A stretch of 11,177 bases of DNA from contig JBPCJK010000114.1 of NCBI GenBank assembly GCA_051005375.1, forward strand, positions 1-11,177, given 5' to 3'. Positions 5,620 through 11,145 of the stretch are shown piece after piece. Position numbers and translations under genes: made by a program. The first letter of the stretch is position 1, and every line of letters starts with the position of its first letter. The notes beneath the pieces are model-generated. The model had not been told where the DNA came from. It did no database searches and was given only the letters and a program-made list of their open reading frames with translations. The DNA is from JADDRA01 sp051005375. Its GTDB lineage: Bacteria; Actinomycetota; Acidimicrobiia; Acidimicrobiales; CADCSY01.

Positions 5620-7243
5620 TGGCGCGCCATCCTGCGGATGGCGCAGCAAGGAGCATGGCTACTGTGCTCATTGGTGAGCACGCCCAAGGGCGTGCCCACG
5701 GTGTCACCTCCGGTTGACGGACCTTCTCCTGGCGCTGGCGCACCCGCACCACCTTGTTCACCGCGCTGAGGAAGGCCCGGGCCGACGCTTCCACCACGTC
5801 GGTCGACAGGCCCCGTCCGGAGACGCGGATGCTCCCGGCTTCGAACTGCACGATGACGTCACCGAGGGCGTCGACGCCCCCGGTCACCGAGGAGACGTTG
5901 AAGTCGGTGAGGACGCCGTCGATGCCGGTGGCCGTCTTGATGGCCTTGCAGGCGGCGTCGATCATGCCGTCGCCCTCGGCGCTGGCCTCCAGCTTGCTCC
6001 CGTCGTGGAGGAGCACCACCGAGGCCACCGGCGTACCGACGGTGCCGCCCCGAACGTCCAGCGACTCCAGCTCGAAGCCCGCTTCGACGTGGCCGCCCAG
6101 CTCCTCGGCCACGATGGCCTCCAGGTCGGCGTCGGTGAGGGTGACCTTGCGGTCGGCCAGCTCCTTGAAGCGCTGGAAGGCGGCGTTGAGGGCGTCGCCG
6201 CCGATGCGCAGGCCCATTCGCTCCAGCGTGTCGGCGAAGGCGTGGCGACCGGAGTGCTTGCCCAACACGATCTGGCGCCCGGTCTGGCCCACGGCGGCAG
6301 CGTCGATGATCTCATAGGTGGAGCTCTCGGCCAGCACCCCGTGCTGGTGGATGCCCGACTCGTGGGCGAAGGCGTTGCGCCCCACCACCGCCTTGTTGTA
6401 CTGCACCGGGTAGCCGGTGAGGCGGGCGACCAGGCGGCTGGTGCGCGCCAGCTCCTCGGTGTTGATGCCGATCTCCACCCCGGGGAACTGGTCGGGCCGG
6501 ATGGTCAGGGCCATGACCACCTCCTCCAGGGCGGCGTTGCCGGCCCGCTCCCCCAGCCCGTTGACGCAGACCTCGACTTGCCGGGCGCCGGCCTGGATGC
6601 CGGCCAGGGAGTTGGCAGTAGCCAGTCCCAGGTCGTTGTGGCAATGGGTAGAGGTGACGTAGCCGCCACTCACCTCCTTGCGCACGTACTGGATCAGAGC
6701 GCCGAAATCCCAGGGGATGCCGTAGCCGACGGTGTCGGGGATGTTCAGGGTGGTGGCTCCCGCTTCGACCGCCGCCTGGAGCACCTCGAGCATGAAGTCG
6801 AGGGGGGTGCGGGTGGCGTCCTGGGGGCTGAACTCCACATCGTCGGTGTGCTCCCTCGCCCGAGCCACGCCCGACCGGGTCTCGGCCAGCACCTGGGCCT
6901 CGGTCATGTGCAGCATGTGCTCCATGTGACTGGGGCTGGTGGAGATGAACACGTGGATGCGAGCCCTCTCGGCCGGGCGTATGGCCTCCCAGCAGCGGTC
7001 GACATCGGCCAGCTGTGTCCGGGAGAGGCCGCAGATGACCGGGCCCTCGACCGAGCCGGCGATGGCCTGGACGGCCTCGAAGTCGCCTCGGCTGGCGACG
7101 GGGAACCCGGCCTCGAGCACGTCGACGCCGAGGCGGGCCAGCTGCTCGGCGATCTCCAGCTTCTCAGCGGCGTCGAGTGAGATGCCCGGCGACTGCTCGC
7201 CGTCTCGCAGGGTGGTGTCGAAGATGGTGACCCGATCGGCCAT
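5225..7243 (-). CDS. leuA: 2-isopropylmalate synthase, with anomalous open frame beyond its normal C-terminus
   Basis: Condenses acetyl-CoA with 2-oxoisovalerate, the first committed leucine step. The start ATG 7243 has AAAGGA upstream. Visible: TTLRDGEQSPG (10-20; Arg13 and metal ligand Asp14), IHVFISTSPSHMEHML (96-111), EFSPQDATRT (137-146), NIPDTVGYG (167-175), metal ligands His200 and His202 in THCHNDLG, NGLGERAGNAALEE (228-241), HESGIHQHG (294-302), GKHSGRHAF (328-336), then the regulatory domain (about 370-500) with GGTVGTPVASVVLLHDG and GRGLSTDVVEASARAFLSAVNKVV. This is the short (about 515-residue) bacterial type, not the longer Mycobacterium/Streptomyces type. Homology stops near residue 512 (around 5707). 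The remaining 160 codons to 5225 are Arg/Pro/Gly-rich, mostly antiframe to the methyltransferase, and probably not native. A TGA at 5706-5704, one frame over, would give the expected length. Confidence 0.93.
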   Translation of the reverse strand: MADRVTIFDTTLRDGEQSPGISLDAAEKLEIAEQLARLGVDVLEAGFPVASRGDFEAVQAIAGSVEGPVICGLSRTQLADVDRCWEAIRPAERARIHVFISTSPSHMEHMLHMTEAQVLAETRSGVARAREHTDDVEFSPQDATRTPLDFMLEVLQAAVEAGATTLNIPDTVGYGIPWDFGALIQYVRKEVSGGYVTSTHCHNDLGLATANSLAGIQAGARQVEVCVNGLGERAGNAALEEVVMALTIRPDQFPGVEIGINTEELARTSRLVARLTGYPVQYNKAVVGRNAFAHESGIHQHGVLAESSTYEIIDAAAVGQTGRQIVLGKHSGRHAFADTLERMGLRIGGDALNAAFQRFKELADRKVTLTDADLEAIVAEELGGHVEAGFELESLDVRGGTVGTPVASVVLLHDGSKLEASAEGDGMIDAACKAIKTATGIDGVLTDFNVSSVTGGVDALGDVIVQFEAGSIRVSGRGLSTDVVEASARAFLSAVNKVVRVRQRQEKVRQPEVTPWARPWACSPMSTVAMLLAAPSAGWRANERGQPVARGGSRPGLPRHPGVDPRAGRGHGRADGMGAARRPAGARPRHRRRCRAGPGPGAVPGSDRGRRRLLAGHARRRPVPLRRAAGGGRGPRPVRTAPAARRLRPGGLGLRHPPPRRRAQAGAVRRGG
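5624..5644 (-). promoter_or_regulatory. Perfect hairpin directly upstream of the methyltransferase start
   Basis: GCGCCATCC (5624-5632), loop TGC, GGATGGCGC (5636-5644): nine perfect base pairs with a three-base loop, ending four bases before ATG 5619. In the minus-strand transcript the SD-like AGGATGG overlaps the loop and 3' arm, so the stem could hide the ribosome site unless opened by ribosomes arriving from leuA. No U-tract follows, so a terminator role is unlikely. The structure is seen; its role is inferred. Confidence 0.6.
5678..5695 (-). promoter_or_regulatory. Perfect hairpin just past the expected leuA end
   Basis: GCACGCCC (5678-5685), AA, GGGCGTGC (5688-5695): an eight-base-pair inverted repeat. 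It lies eight bases downstream, in the leuA direction, of the out-of-frame TGA at 5706-5704. GGTGA (5673-5677) and TCACC (5704-5708) could extend it around a bulge. There is no U-tract, so it is not a classical intrinsic terminator; it could protect the 3' end or act in coupling. Confidence 0.55.
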
Positions 7244-7282
7244 GACGGTCCTTTCGAAGGTAGAGGGCGGGAGATGTGCGCC

Positions 7283-7323
7283 AGGGGAAAAGAAAACCTC
7301 CTGGCCCGAGGGGGACAGGAGGT
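7283..7323 (-). terminator. Intrinsic terminator (attenuator) in the leuA leader
   Basis: In the minus-strand transcript ACCUCCUG pairs with CAGGAGGU (7323-7316 with 7303-7296), eight perfect base pairs. One mismatch and a further CCC/GGG tighten the stem around a CCUC loop. The tract UUUUCUUUU follows at once. It ends about 40 bases before the leuA ATG and after a Leu-rich leader peptide, so it can only act as a conditional terminator ahead of leuA. Confidence 0.85.
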
Positions 7324-7326
7324 CGT

Positions 7327-7352
7327 GGCGAGCACCGGCGTGGGTGCTCGCC
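7327..7352 (-). promoter_or_regulatory. Leader hairpin between leuA leader peptide and attenuator
   Basis: GGCGAGCACC (7327-7336), loop GGCGTG, GGTGCTCGCC (7343-7352): ten perfect base pairs with a six-base loop. In the transcript its 5' arm follows the leader-peptide TGA with no gap, so a ribosome at that stop would cover it, while a ribosome stalled earlier at the Leu codons would leave it free. It ends three bases before the terminator stem. A weaker alternative pairing of the 5' arm region with leader codons 5-7 (UCGCUC with GAG-G-CGA) is possible. Confidence 0.75.
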
Positions 7353-7394
7353 TCAGGTAAGCAGGAGGATGCAGGAGCGAAGCTGGCGCAACAT
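7353..7394 (-). CDS. leuL: leuA leader peptide, MLRQLRSCILLLT
   Basis: A 13-residue open frame with ATG at 7394 and TGA at 7355-7353. Five of its 13 residues are Leu, including three consecutive codons CTC CTG CTT after an Ile. It lies between a promoter candidate and a terminator hairpin upstream of leuA, the classical arrangement for ribosome-mediated attenuation: low charged tRNA-Leu stalls the ribosome at codons 10-12 and lets RNA polymerase read into leuA. There is no Shine-Dalgarno. The predicted transcript start is within two or three bases of the ATG, or at an in-frame GTG just before it (7397), so translation is probably leaderless. Too short for ordinary gene finders. Attenuation of leuA has been predicted in other actinobacteria; the pairing that prevents termination is not obvious to me here. 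Confidence 0.82.
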   Translation of the reverse strand: MLRQLRSCILLLT

Positions 7395-7402
7395 CACAGA
7401 CC

Positions 7403-7431
7403 AGCGAACCAGGATCCGCAGGCGGCGTCAA
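7403..7431 (-). promoter_or_regulatory. Promoter candidate for the leuA leader
   Basis: TTGACG (7431-7426) matches the -35 consensus at five of six bases. After a 17-base spacer comes an extended -10, TGG-TTCGCT (hexamer 7408-7403). The predicted start falls at about 7396-7397, at or two bases before the leader-peptide start codon. The -35 and spacing are good; the -10 hexamer itself is imperfect. Confidence 0.6.
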
Positions 7432-7444
7432 GCCGGGGTAGGGG

Positions 7445-7450
7445 TAGGGT
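7445..7450 (+). promoter_or_regulatory. -10 candidate (TAGGGT) for the sunset-motif protein gene
   Basis: TAGGGT fits TANNNT and lies exactly six bases before the GTG at 7457, so the mRNA would begin at the start codon. No -35 is evident. It is divergent to the leuA leader promoter, with predicted start points about 60 bases apart. Confidence 0.4.
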
Positions 7451-7456
7451 GCTTCG

Positions 7457-7963
7457 GTGCTGCGACGACTGTTTCGTTCTCTGGTCAAGCTGGCCTTGTT
7501 GGGGGCGGTGGTGGCAGCGGTGTCCAAGCTGCTCCAGCGGCGCCAGCTCGAGCCTCTCGCCCCGGTGGCGACCGGGCCATGGCCGCCCCTCGACGTGGAG
7601 CGGCCGGCCCCGATTCCTCACGAGCCGTCGGTGGACGAGCCGTCGGTGGACGAGCCGTTGGTGGACGCCGAGCCCGTGGACGAGCCGTTGGTGGACGCCG
7701 AGCCCGTGGACGAGCCGTTGGTGGACGCCGAGCCCGTGGAGGTCGAGCCCGTGGAGGTCGAGCCGGTGGTGGCTGAAGGTTCGCTGCCATGGGTGGAGCC
7801 CGACGACGGCGAGTGCCGTGCGTCCCATCCCATCAAGGCCAAGCTCTCCAGTGGGGTCTTCCACCTGCCCGGGATGATGCACTACGACCGGACAAATGCC
7901 GACCGTTGCTACCCCGACGCCGCCGCGGCCGAGGCTGACGGGCTGCGCCAGGCCAAACGATAA
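7457..7963 (+). CDS. Membrane-anchored acidic repeat protein with C-terminal sunset-like motif
   Basis: A 168-residue protein from GTG 7457. Residues 8-26 (SLVKLALLGAVVAAVSKLL) form one hydrophobic helix after a basic MLRRLFR start, most likely an N-terminal anchor. Residues 27-55 are Pro-rich. Residues 56-105 are tandem EPSVD/EPLVDAEPVD/VEPVE repeats, highly acidic and probably an extended stalk. The last 49 residues (C120 to the end) contain HPIKAKLSSG, FHLPGMMHYDRT, C151 and AAAAEADGLRQAK, which match the short sunset-domain pattern seen at the C-termini of varied bacterial proteins; its Cys and His residues suggest a small metal-binding knuckle. Function is unknown. The stop is four bases before the ferredoxin ATG, so the two are likely co-transcribed. 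Side of the membrane is undecided because the helix could also be an uncleaved signal. Confidence 0.82.
   Translation: MLRRLFRSLVKLALLGAVVAAVSKLLQRRQLEPLAPVATGPWPPLDVERPAPIPHEPSVDEPSVDEPLVDAEPVDEPLVDAEPVDEPLVDAEPVEVEPVEVEPVVAEGSLPWVEPDDGECRASHPIKAKLSSGVFHLPGMMHYDRTNADRCYPDAAAAEADGLRQAKR
7621..7770 (+). repeat. In-frame coding minisatellite (30-bp unit, three exact copies, flanked by 15-bp units)
   Basis: A 30-base unit beginning CGAGCCGTTGGTGGACGCCG is repeated exactly at 7651-7680, 7681-7710 and 7711-7740. Two copies of a related 15-base unit CGAGCCGTCGGTGGA precede it (7621-7650), and two degenerate 15-base units follow (7741-7770). All periods are multiples of three, so copy-number change would lengthen or shorten the acidic stalk without frameshift. 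Identity at the nucleotide level points to recent expansion. Confidence 0.95.
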
Positions 7964-7967
7964 CGCC

Positions 7968-8159
7968 ATGCGCGTCATCGTCGACTACGACCGCTGCATC
8001 AACAGCGGGTCGTGCACCCGATCGGCCCCCGAGGTGTTTGAGATCCGGGACGACGACTTCCTCTACGTGCTCCAGGAGGAACCGGGTGAGGAGCTCCGAG
8101 CTGCGGTGGAGGAGGCTGCCGACCTCTGCCCCACGGCCGCCATCCGCGTCGACGGCTGA
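7968..8159 (+). CDS. Ferredoxin, single-cluster [3Fe-4S]-type
   Basis: A 63-residue ferredoxin beginning MRVIVDYDRCINSGSCTRSAPEVFEI. The cluster ligands are Cys10, Cys16 and Cys54 (in DLCPTAAI). The position that holds the second cysteine in CxxCxxC [4Fe-4S] ferredoxins is Ser13, which is usual for the small actinobacterial [3Fe-4S] ferredoxins that pass electrons to cytochromes P450 and other oxidoreductases. The acidic middle (EEPGEELRAAVEEA) is typical. The frame continues upstream to 7896, but ATG 7968 precedes the conserved first strand and follows the previous stop by four bases, so translation is probably coupled. No P450 is in the window. It is convergent with dxs, 21 bases away; electron supply to IspG/IspH is conceivable but unsupported. 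Confidence 0.92.
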   Translation: MRVIVDYDRCINSGSCTRSAPEVFEIRDDDFLYVLQEEPGEELRAAVEEAADLCPTAAIRVDG

Positions 8160-8180
8160 AGCCCCGGAGGTCGCGGTCCG

Positions 8181-10052
8181 CTAGCTGACCGAGTGGTGGG
8201 CGGCTGCCAGCGCCTTGGTGGTGGCCGCCGCCAGGCCCGGCCCGTCCAGGCCGAGGTCGGCGAGGATGCGGTCGGGCTTGCCATGGGCGAGGTACTCGGC
8301 GGGAACCCCCAGCACCAGCACCGGGGGGCTCAGCCGGCTCTCCTCGCACTCGGCCATGCTCTCGGCGATCTGCGAGCCGATCCCCCCCACCTTGATGCCG
8401 TCCTCCACCGTCACCACCAGGGAGTGCCGGGAGGCGTCGCCGAGCATGTCGGGGTCGAGGGGCTTGACCAAACGCACGTCCCACACCGTCGCCGAGGTGC
8501 CGCTGTCAGCCAGGAGGTCGGCCGCTTCCTCGGCGGCGGCGACCATCTTGCCCACGGCGAGGATGGCCACTTCGCCATCGCCACGACGCACCTGGCGGGC
8601 CTGGCGGCCGTGGCCGACCTGGTCGGGCGGCACCTGGCGGGCGTCGGTCTTGGGCCATCGCAACGCCGACGGCCCGGTGGTGATGGACAGGGCCTCGGCG
8701 AACATGACCTCGAGCTCCTGGTAGGACGAGGGGGCGAAGACGGTCATGCCCGGGACCTTGGTCAGCAGGGCCATGTCGAGGATGCCGTGGTGCGACGGGC
8801 CGTCGTCGCCGGTGATGCCGGCCCGGTCGAGGCAGAAGACCACCGGCTGGCGGTGCAGTCCGACATCGAGGTTGACCTGGTCGAACGCCCGGGACAAGAA
8901 CGTGGAGTAGATGGCCACCACCGGGCGCAGGCCGCCCATGGCCATGCCTGCGGCCGCGGTGACGGCGTGCTGCTCGGCGATGCCCACGTCACGCATGCGG
9001 TCGGGGAACTGAGCGGCGAAGGGCAGCAGCCCGGTGGAGTCGGGCATCGCCGCGGTGATGGCCCAGATGGAGGGGTCGGCCTCGGCGGCAGCGATGAGGG
9101 CATCGCCGAAGGCGGCCGTGTAGGAGCCGGGTTTGCACTCGGAGGTGTCGTGCAGGCACTTGACCTGGTCGTCCTCGGCGGGCTTGTGACCCCGGCCCTT
9201 CTGGGTGATGAGGTGGACCACGATGGGCCCGTCGAACTCGCCCGCCTGGCGCAGGGCGGTCTCCACCAGGGCGACGTCGTGGCCGTCGATGGGCCCGGCG
9301 TAGCGGACCCCGAGGGGTTCGAAGAAGGCGGTGGGCTCGAACATCTCCCTCACCGCCGCCTTGGCCCCCTCCAAGCCCTTCTCCAGGTGCTCGCCGACCA
9401 CGGGGACGACCCGCAGCAGGTGCTCCAGGCGGCGCTGGCGACGCATGTAGGTGGGGTTGAGGCGGATGCGGGTAAGGCTCTCGGACAGCTTTGAGACGGT
9501 GGGGGCGTAGGAGCGGCCGTTGTCGTTGAGCACGATGATGACGTTGCGGCCGCTGTGGCCGAGGTTGTTGAGGCCCTCGTAGGCCATCCCCCCGGTAAGG
9601 GCGCCGTCGCCGATCACCGCCACCACCCGGCGCTGCTCGCCCCGGGTCTCCATGGCGGTGGCGATGCCGTGGGCGTAGCTCAAGACGGTGGAGGCGTGGC
9701 TGTTCTCCACCCAGTCGTGCTCGGACTCCTCCCTGCTCGGGTAACCCGACAGCCCCCCCGCCTGGCGCAGGGAGCCGAAGGCGTCGCCCCGGCCGGTGAT
9801 GATCTTGTGGACATAGCTCTGGTGGCCCGTGTCCCACAACAGGATGTCACGAGGTGAGTCGAAGACTCGGTGAAGGGCCAGGGTGAGCTCGACCGCACCC
9901 AGGTTGGAGCCGAGATGGCCCCCGTTGGCCGATACCGCCTCCAGGATGAACCTGCGGATCTCCGCCGCCAGCTCATCCAGCTCGGGGTAGCTGAGGGAAC
10001 GGATGTCGGCAGGACTGCAGATGGTGTCGAGCAGCATGTCCGGAATGGCCAT
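8181..10052 (-). CDS. dxs: 1-deoxy-D-xylulose-5-phosphate synthase
   Basis: Condenses pyruvate and glyceraldehyde 3-phosphate in a TPP-dependent reaction, the entry step of the MEP isoprenoid pathway and the source of the thiamine and pyridoxal precursor. Full length (623 residues from ATG 10052). Seen: GGHLGSNLGAVELTLALH (His46), WDTGHQSYVHKIITGR (His77), the TPP/Mg motif GDGALTGG through LNDN (148-178), PIDGHD (254-259), the transketolase pyrimidine domain with GIAEQHAVTAAAGMAMGGLRP (Glu360), DRAGITGDDGPSHHG, and the C-terminal transketolase domain ending VPAEYLAHGKPDRILADLGLD. Three starts are in frame: GTG 10058, ATG 10052 and ATG 10037. The last gives MLLDTICSPADIR, the closest to the usual family start, but no start has a clear Shine-Dalgarno. 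Stop TAG at 8183-8181. Confidence 0.97.
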   Translation of the reverse strand: MAIPDMLLDTICSPADIRSLSYPELDELAAEIRRFILEAVSANGGHLGSNLGAVELTLALHRVFDSPRDILLWDTGHQSYVHKIITGRGDAFGSLRQAGGLSGYPSREESEHDWVENSHASTVLSYAHGIATAMETRGEQRRVVAVIGDGALTGGMAYEGLNNLGHSGRNVIIVLNDNGRSYAPTVSKLSESLTRIRLNPTYMRRQRRLEHLLRVVPVVGEHLEKGLEGAKAAVREMFEPTAFFEPLGVRYAGPIDGHDVALVETALRQAGEFDGPIVVHLITQKGRGHKPAEDDQVKCLHDTSECKPGSYTAAFGDALIAAAEADPSIWAITAAMPDSTGLLPFAAQFPDRMRDVGIAEQHAVTAAAGMAMGGLRPVVAIYSTFLSRAFDQVNLDVGLHRQPVVFCLDRAGITGDDGPSHHGILDMALLTKVPGMTVFAPSSYQELEVMFAEALSITTGPSALRWPKTDARQVPPDQVGHGRQARQVRRGDGEVAILAVGKMVAAAEEAADLLADSGTSATVWDVRLVKPLDPDMLGDASRHSLVVTVEDGIKVGGIGSQIAESMAECEESRLSPPVLVLGVPAEYLAHGKPDRILADLGLDGPGLAAATTKALAAAHHSVS

Positions 10053-10056
10053 CCTC

Positions 10057-10094
10057 ACCGTCGGGGACCGTCGGGGTCACTCCGACGCTACCGT
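10057..10094. promoter_or_regulatory. dxs/hydrolase divergent region: tandem 10-mer and overlapping -10 candidates
   Basis: ACCGTCGGGG is repeated head to tail at 10057-10066 and 10067-10076. Next to it, TAGCGT on the minus strand (10090-10085) and TACCGT on the plus strand (10089-10094) both fit TANNNT and overlap, which could give a bidirectional promoter for dxs and the hydrolase. No -35 elements are visible, so this is tentative. Confidence 0.3.
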
Positions 10095-10131
10095 GACCGT
10101 CCCCCGCCCGGCGACCGAGCACACTGGTCCG

Positions 10132-11019
10132 GTGACGAACCGCACGCGCCGCCTGACCGCCGGCCCCATCCAGATGGCCATCGCCGAAGCCGGGGCGGGG
10201 GGACGTCCGCTGCTCCTCGTCCACGGCTTCACCGGCGCCAAGGAGGACTTCACCGGGCACCTCCCGGCGCTGGCAGCCGCCGGCTGGCACGCGGTGGCGC
10301 CCGACCTGCGGGGCCACGGGGCCAGCGACGCTCCCGAGGTTGAGAGCGCCTACAGCCTGGAGATCATGGCGGGCGACCTCCTGGCCCTGGCCGACGCCCT
10401 CGGCTGGGGCCGCTTCGCCCTGGTGGGCCACTCCATGGGCGGGATGGTGGTCCAGGTGCTGGCCTTGTCGGCCCCCGAGCGGCTGTCTGCCCTGGTCCTG
10501 ATGGACACTGGCTCCGGGCCGGTGGTCATCGACCGTTCCCTGGCCATGGGTTCGGTCGAGCTGGTCAGGACCTCGGGGATGGGCGCATTGGCCGAGTTGC
10601 TGGCCTCGCTACCCGAGGGCGTCAACCCCCTCGAGACGGTGGCGTCCCGACACGTACGCCGAGCACGGTCCGGCCCCCTCGGGGACGACGACCCGGCGGA
10701 GAGTTGGGAGACCTACGGCGACGCCAAGCTGTTGGCGGCGTCGCCGGCGATGTACGCGGCAATGGTCCCGGCCATGCTCGATCAACCAGGTCGACTGGCG
10801 GCCGTCACCGACCTGGCGGTGCCGGTCCTCGTCATGGTCGGCGAGCACGACGCCTTGTTCCTGGACGACAGCCGCAGCCTGGCCGCCGCCATCCCCGGCG
10901 CCTGTCTCCACGTCCTCCCTGGTGCCGGCCACAGCCCCCACCACGAGTCCCCCGACCTCTGGTTGGAGGCATTGCTGGAGTTTCTGGCCGGAAATGCCTC
11001 CACCCCGGTGGACGACTGA
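10132..11019 (+). CDS. Alpha/beta-fold hydrolase
   Basis: A 295-residue alpha/beta hydrolase from GTG 10132. The core motifs are LLLVHGFTG (27-35; oxyanion hole), PDLRGHGASD (57-66), the nucleophile elbow GHSMGG with Ser101, the acid Asp240 in MVGEHD, and His267 in GAGHSPH. The cap region (about 130-225) is Ala/Leu-rich and divergent, so the substrate cannot be assigned; esterase, lactonase or haloperoxidase-like members share this layout. GTG 10093 is an in-frame alternative that adds 13 residues without homology; the frame is open back to 10003, but that overlaps dxs. It is transcribed divergently from dxs. It is not closely similar to the hydrolase at 274-1263 outside the catalytic motifs, so a recent duplication is not supported. 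Confidence 0.9.
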   Translation: MTNRTRRLTAGPIQMAIAEAGAGGRPLLLVHGFTGAKEDFTGHLPALAAAGWHAVAPDLRGHGASDAPEVESAYSLEIMAGDLLALADALGWGRFALVGHSMGGMVVQVLALSAPERLSALVLMDTGSGPVVIDRSLAMGSVELVRTSGMGALAELLASLPEGVNPLETVASRHVRRARSGPLGDDDPAESWETYGDAKLLAASPAMYAAMVPAMLDQPGRLAAVTDLAVPVLVMVGEHDALFLDDSRSLAAAIPGACLHVLPGAGHSPHHESPDLWLEALLEFLAGNASTPVDD

Positions 11020-11082
11020 CGGGGGGCTGACCGGCCGCCGAGCTCGACTGAGACCGTGCGCGGATAGGCACGCTGCTCATGG

Positions 11083-11103
11083 CTCGGCGGCTCCGCCGCC
11101 GAG
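11083..11103. repeat. GC-rich perfect stem-loop
   Basis: CTCGGCGGC (11083-11091), loop TCC, GCCGCCGAG (11095-11103): nine perfect base pairs in the gene-free end of the window. It could be part of the 3' region of the hydrolase transcript or a dispersed palindromic element. No U-tract follows on either strand. Confidence 0.6.
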
Positions 11104-11130
11104 AGCGAAAGGCCTTGCCTGCCCGCTCCT

Positions 11131-11145
11131 GCCGGCTTCGCCGGC
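11131..11145. repeat. Second GC-rich stem-loop
   Basis: GCCGGC (11131-11136), TTC, GCCGGC (11140-11145): six perfect base pairs, extendable by a wobble and one more pair. It lies 28 bases after the first stem-loop. With it, this suggests a REP-like two-palindrome unit; whether it recurs in the genome cannot be seen from this window. Confidence 0.5.

Noticed and set aside
5678..5695. Rho-independent terminator for leuA
   Set aside because: The stem is strong, but no U-tract follows in the transcript direction, so I list it only as a hairpin.
5714..7180. 488-codon plus-strand open frame antisense to leuA
   Set aside because: The translation is His/Gly/Val-rich with no domain, and it mirrors the codon bias of leuA. 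The opposite strand encodes unmistakable LeuA.
7621..7770. Possible CRISPR-like array
   Set aside because: The 30-bp units are directly adjacent with no spacers, and are in frame within a protein-coding gene. This is a coding minisatellite.
8193..9494. 433-codon plus-strand open frame antisense to dxs
   Set aside because: A composition artefact opposite the DXS gene; no recognisable motif or ribosome site.
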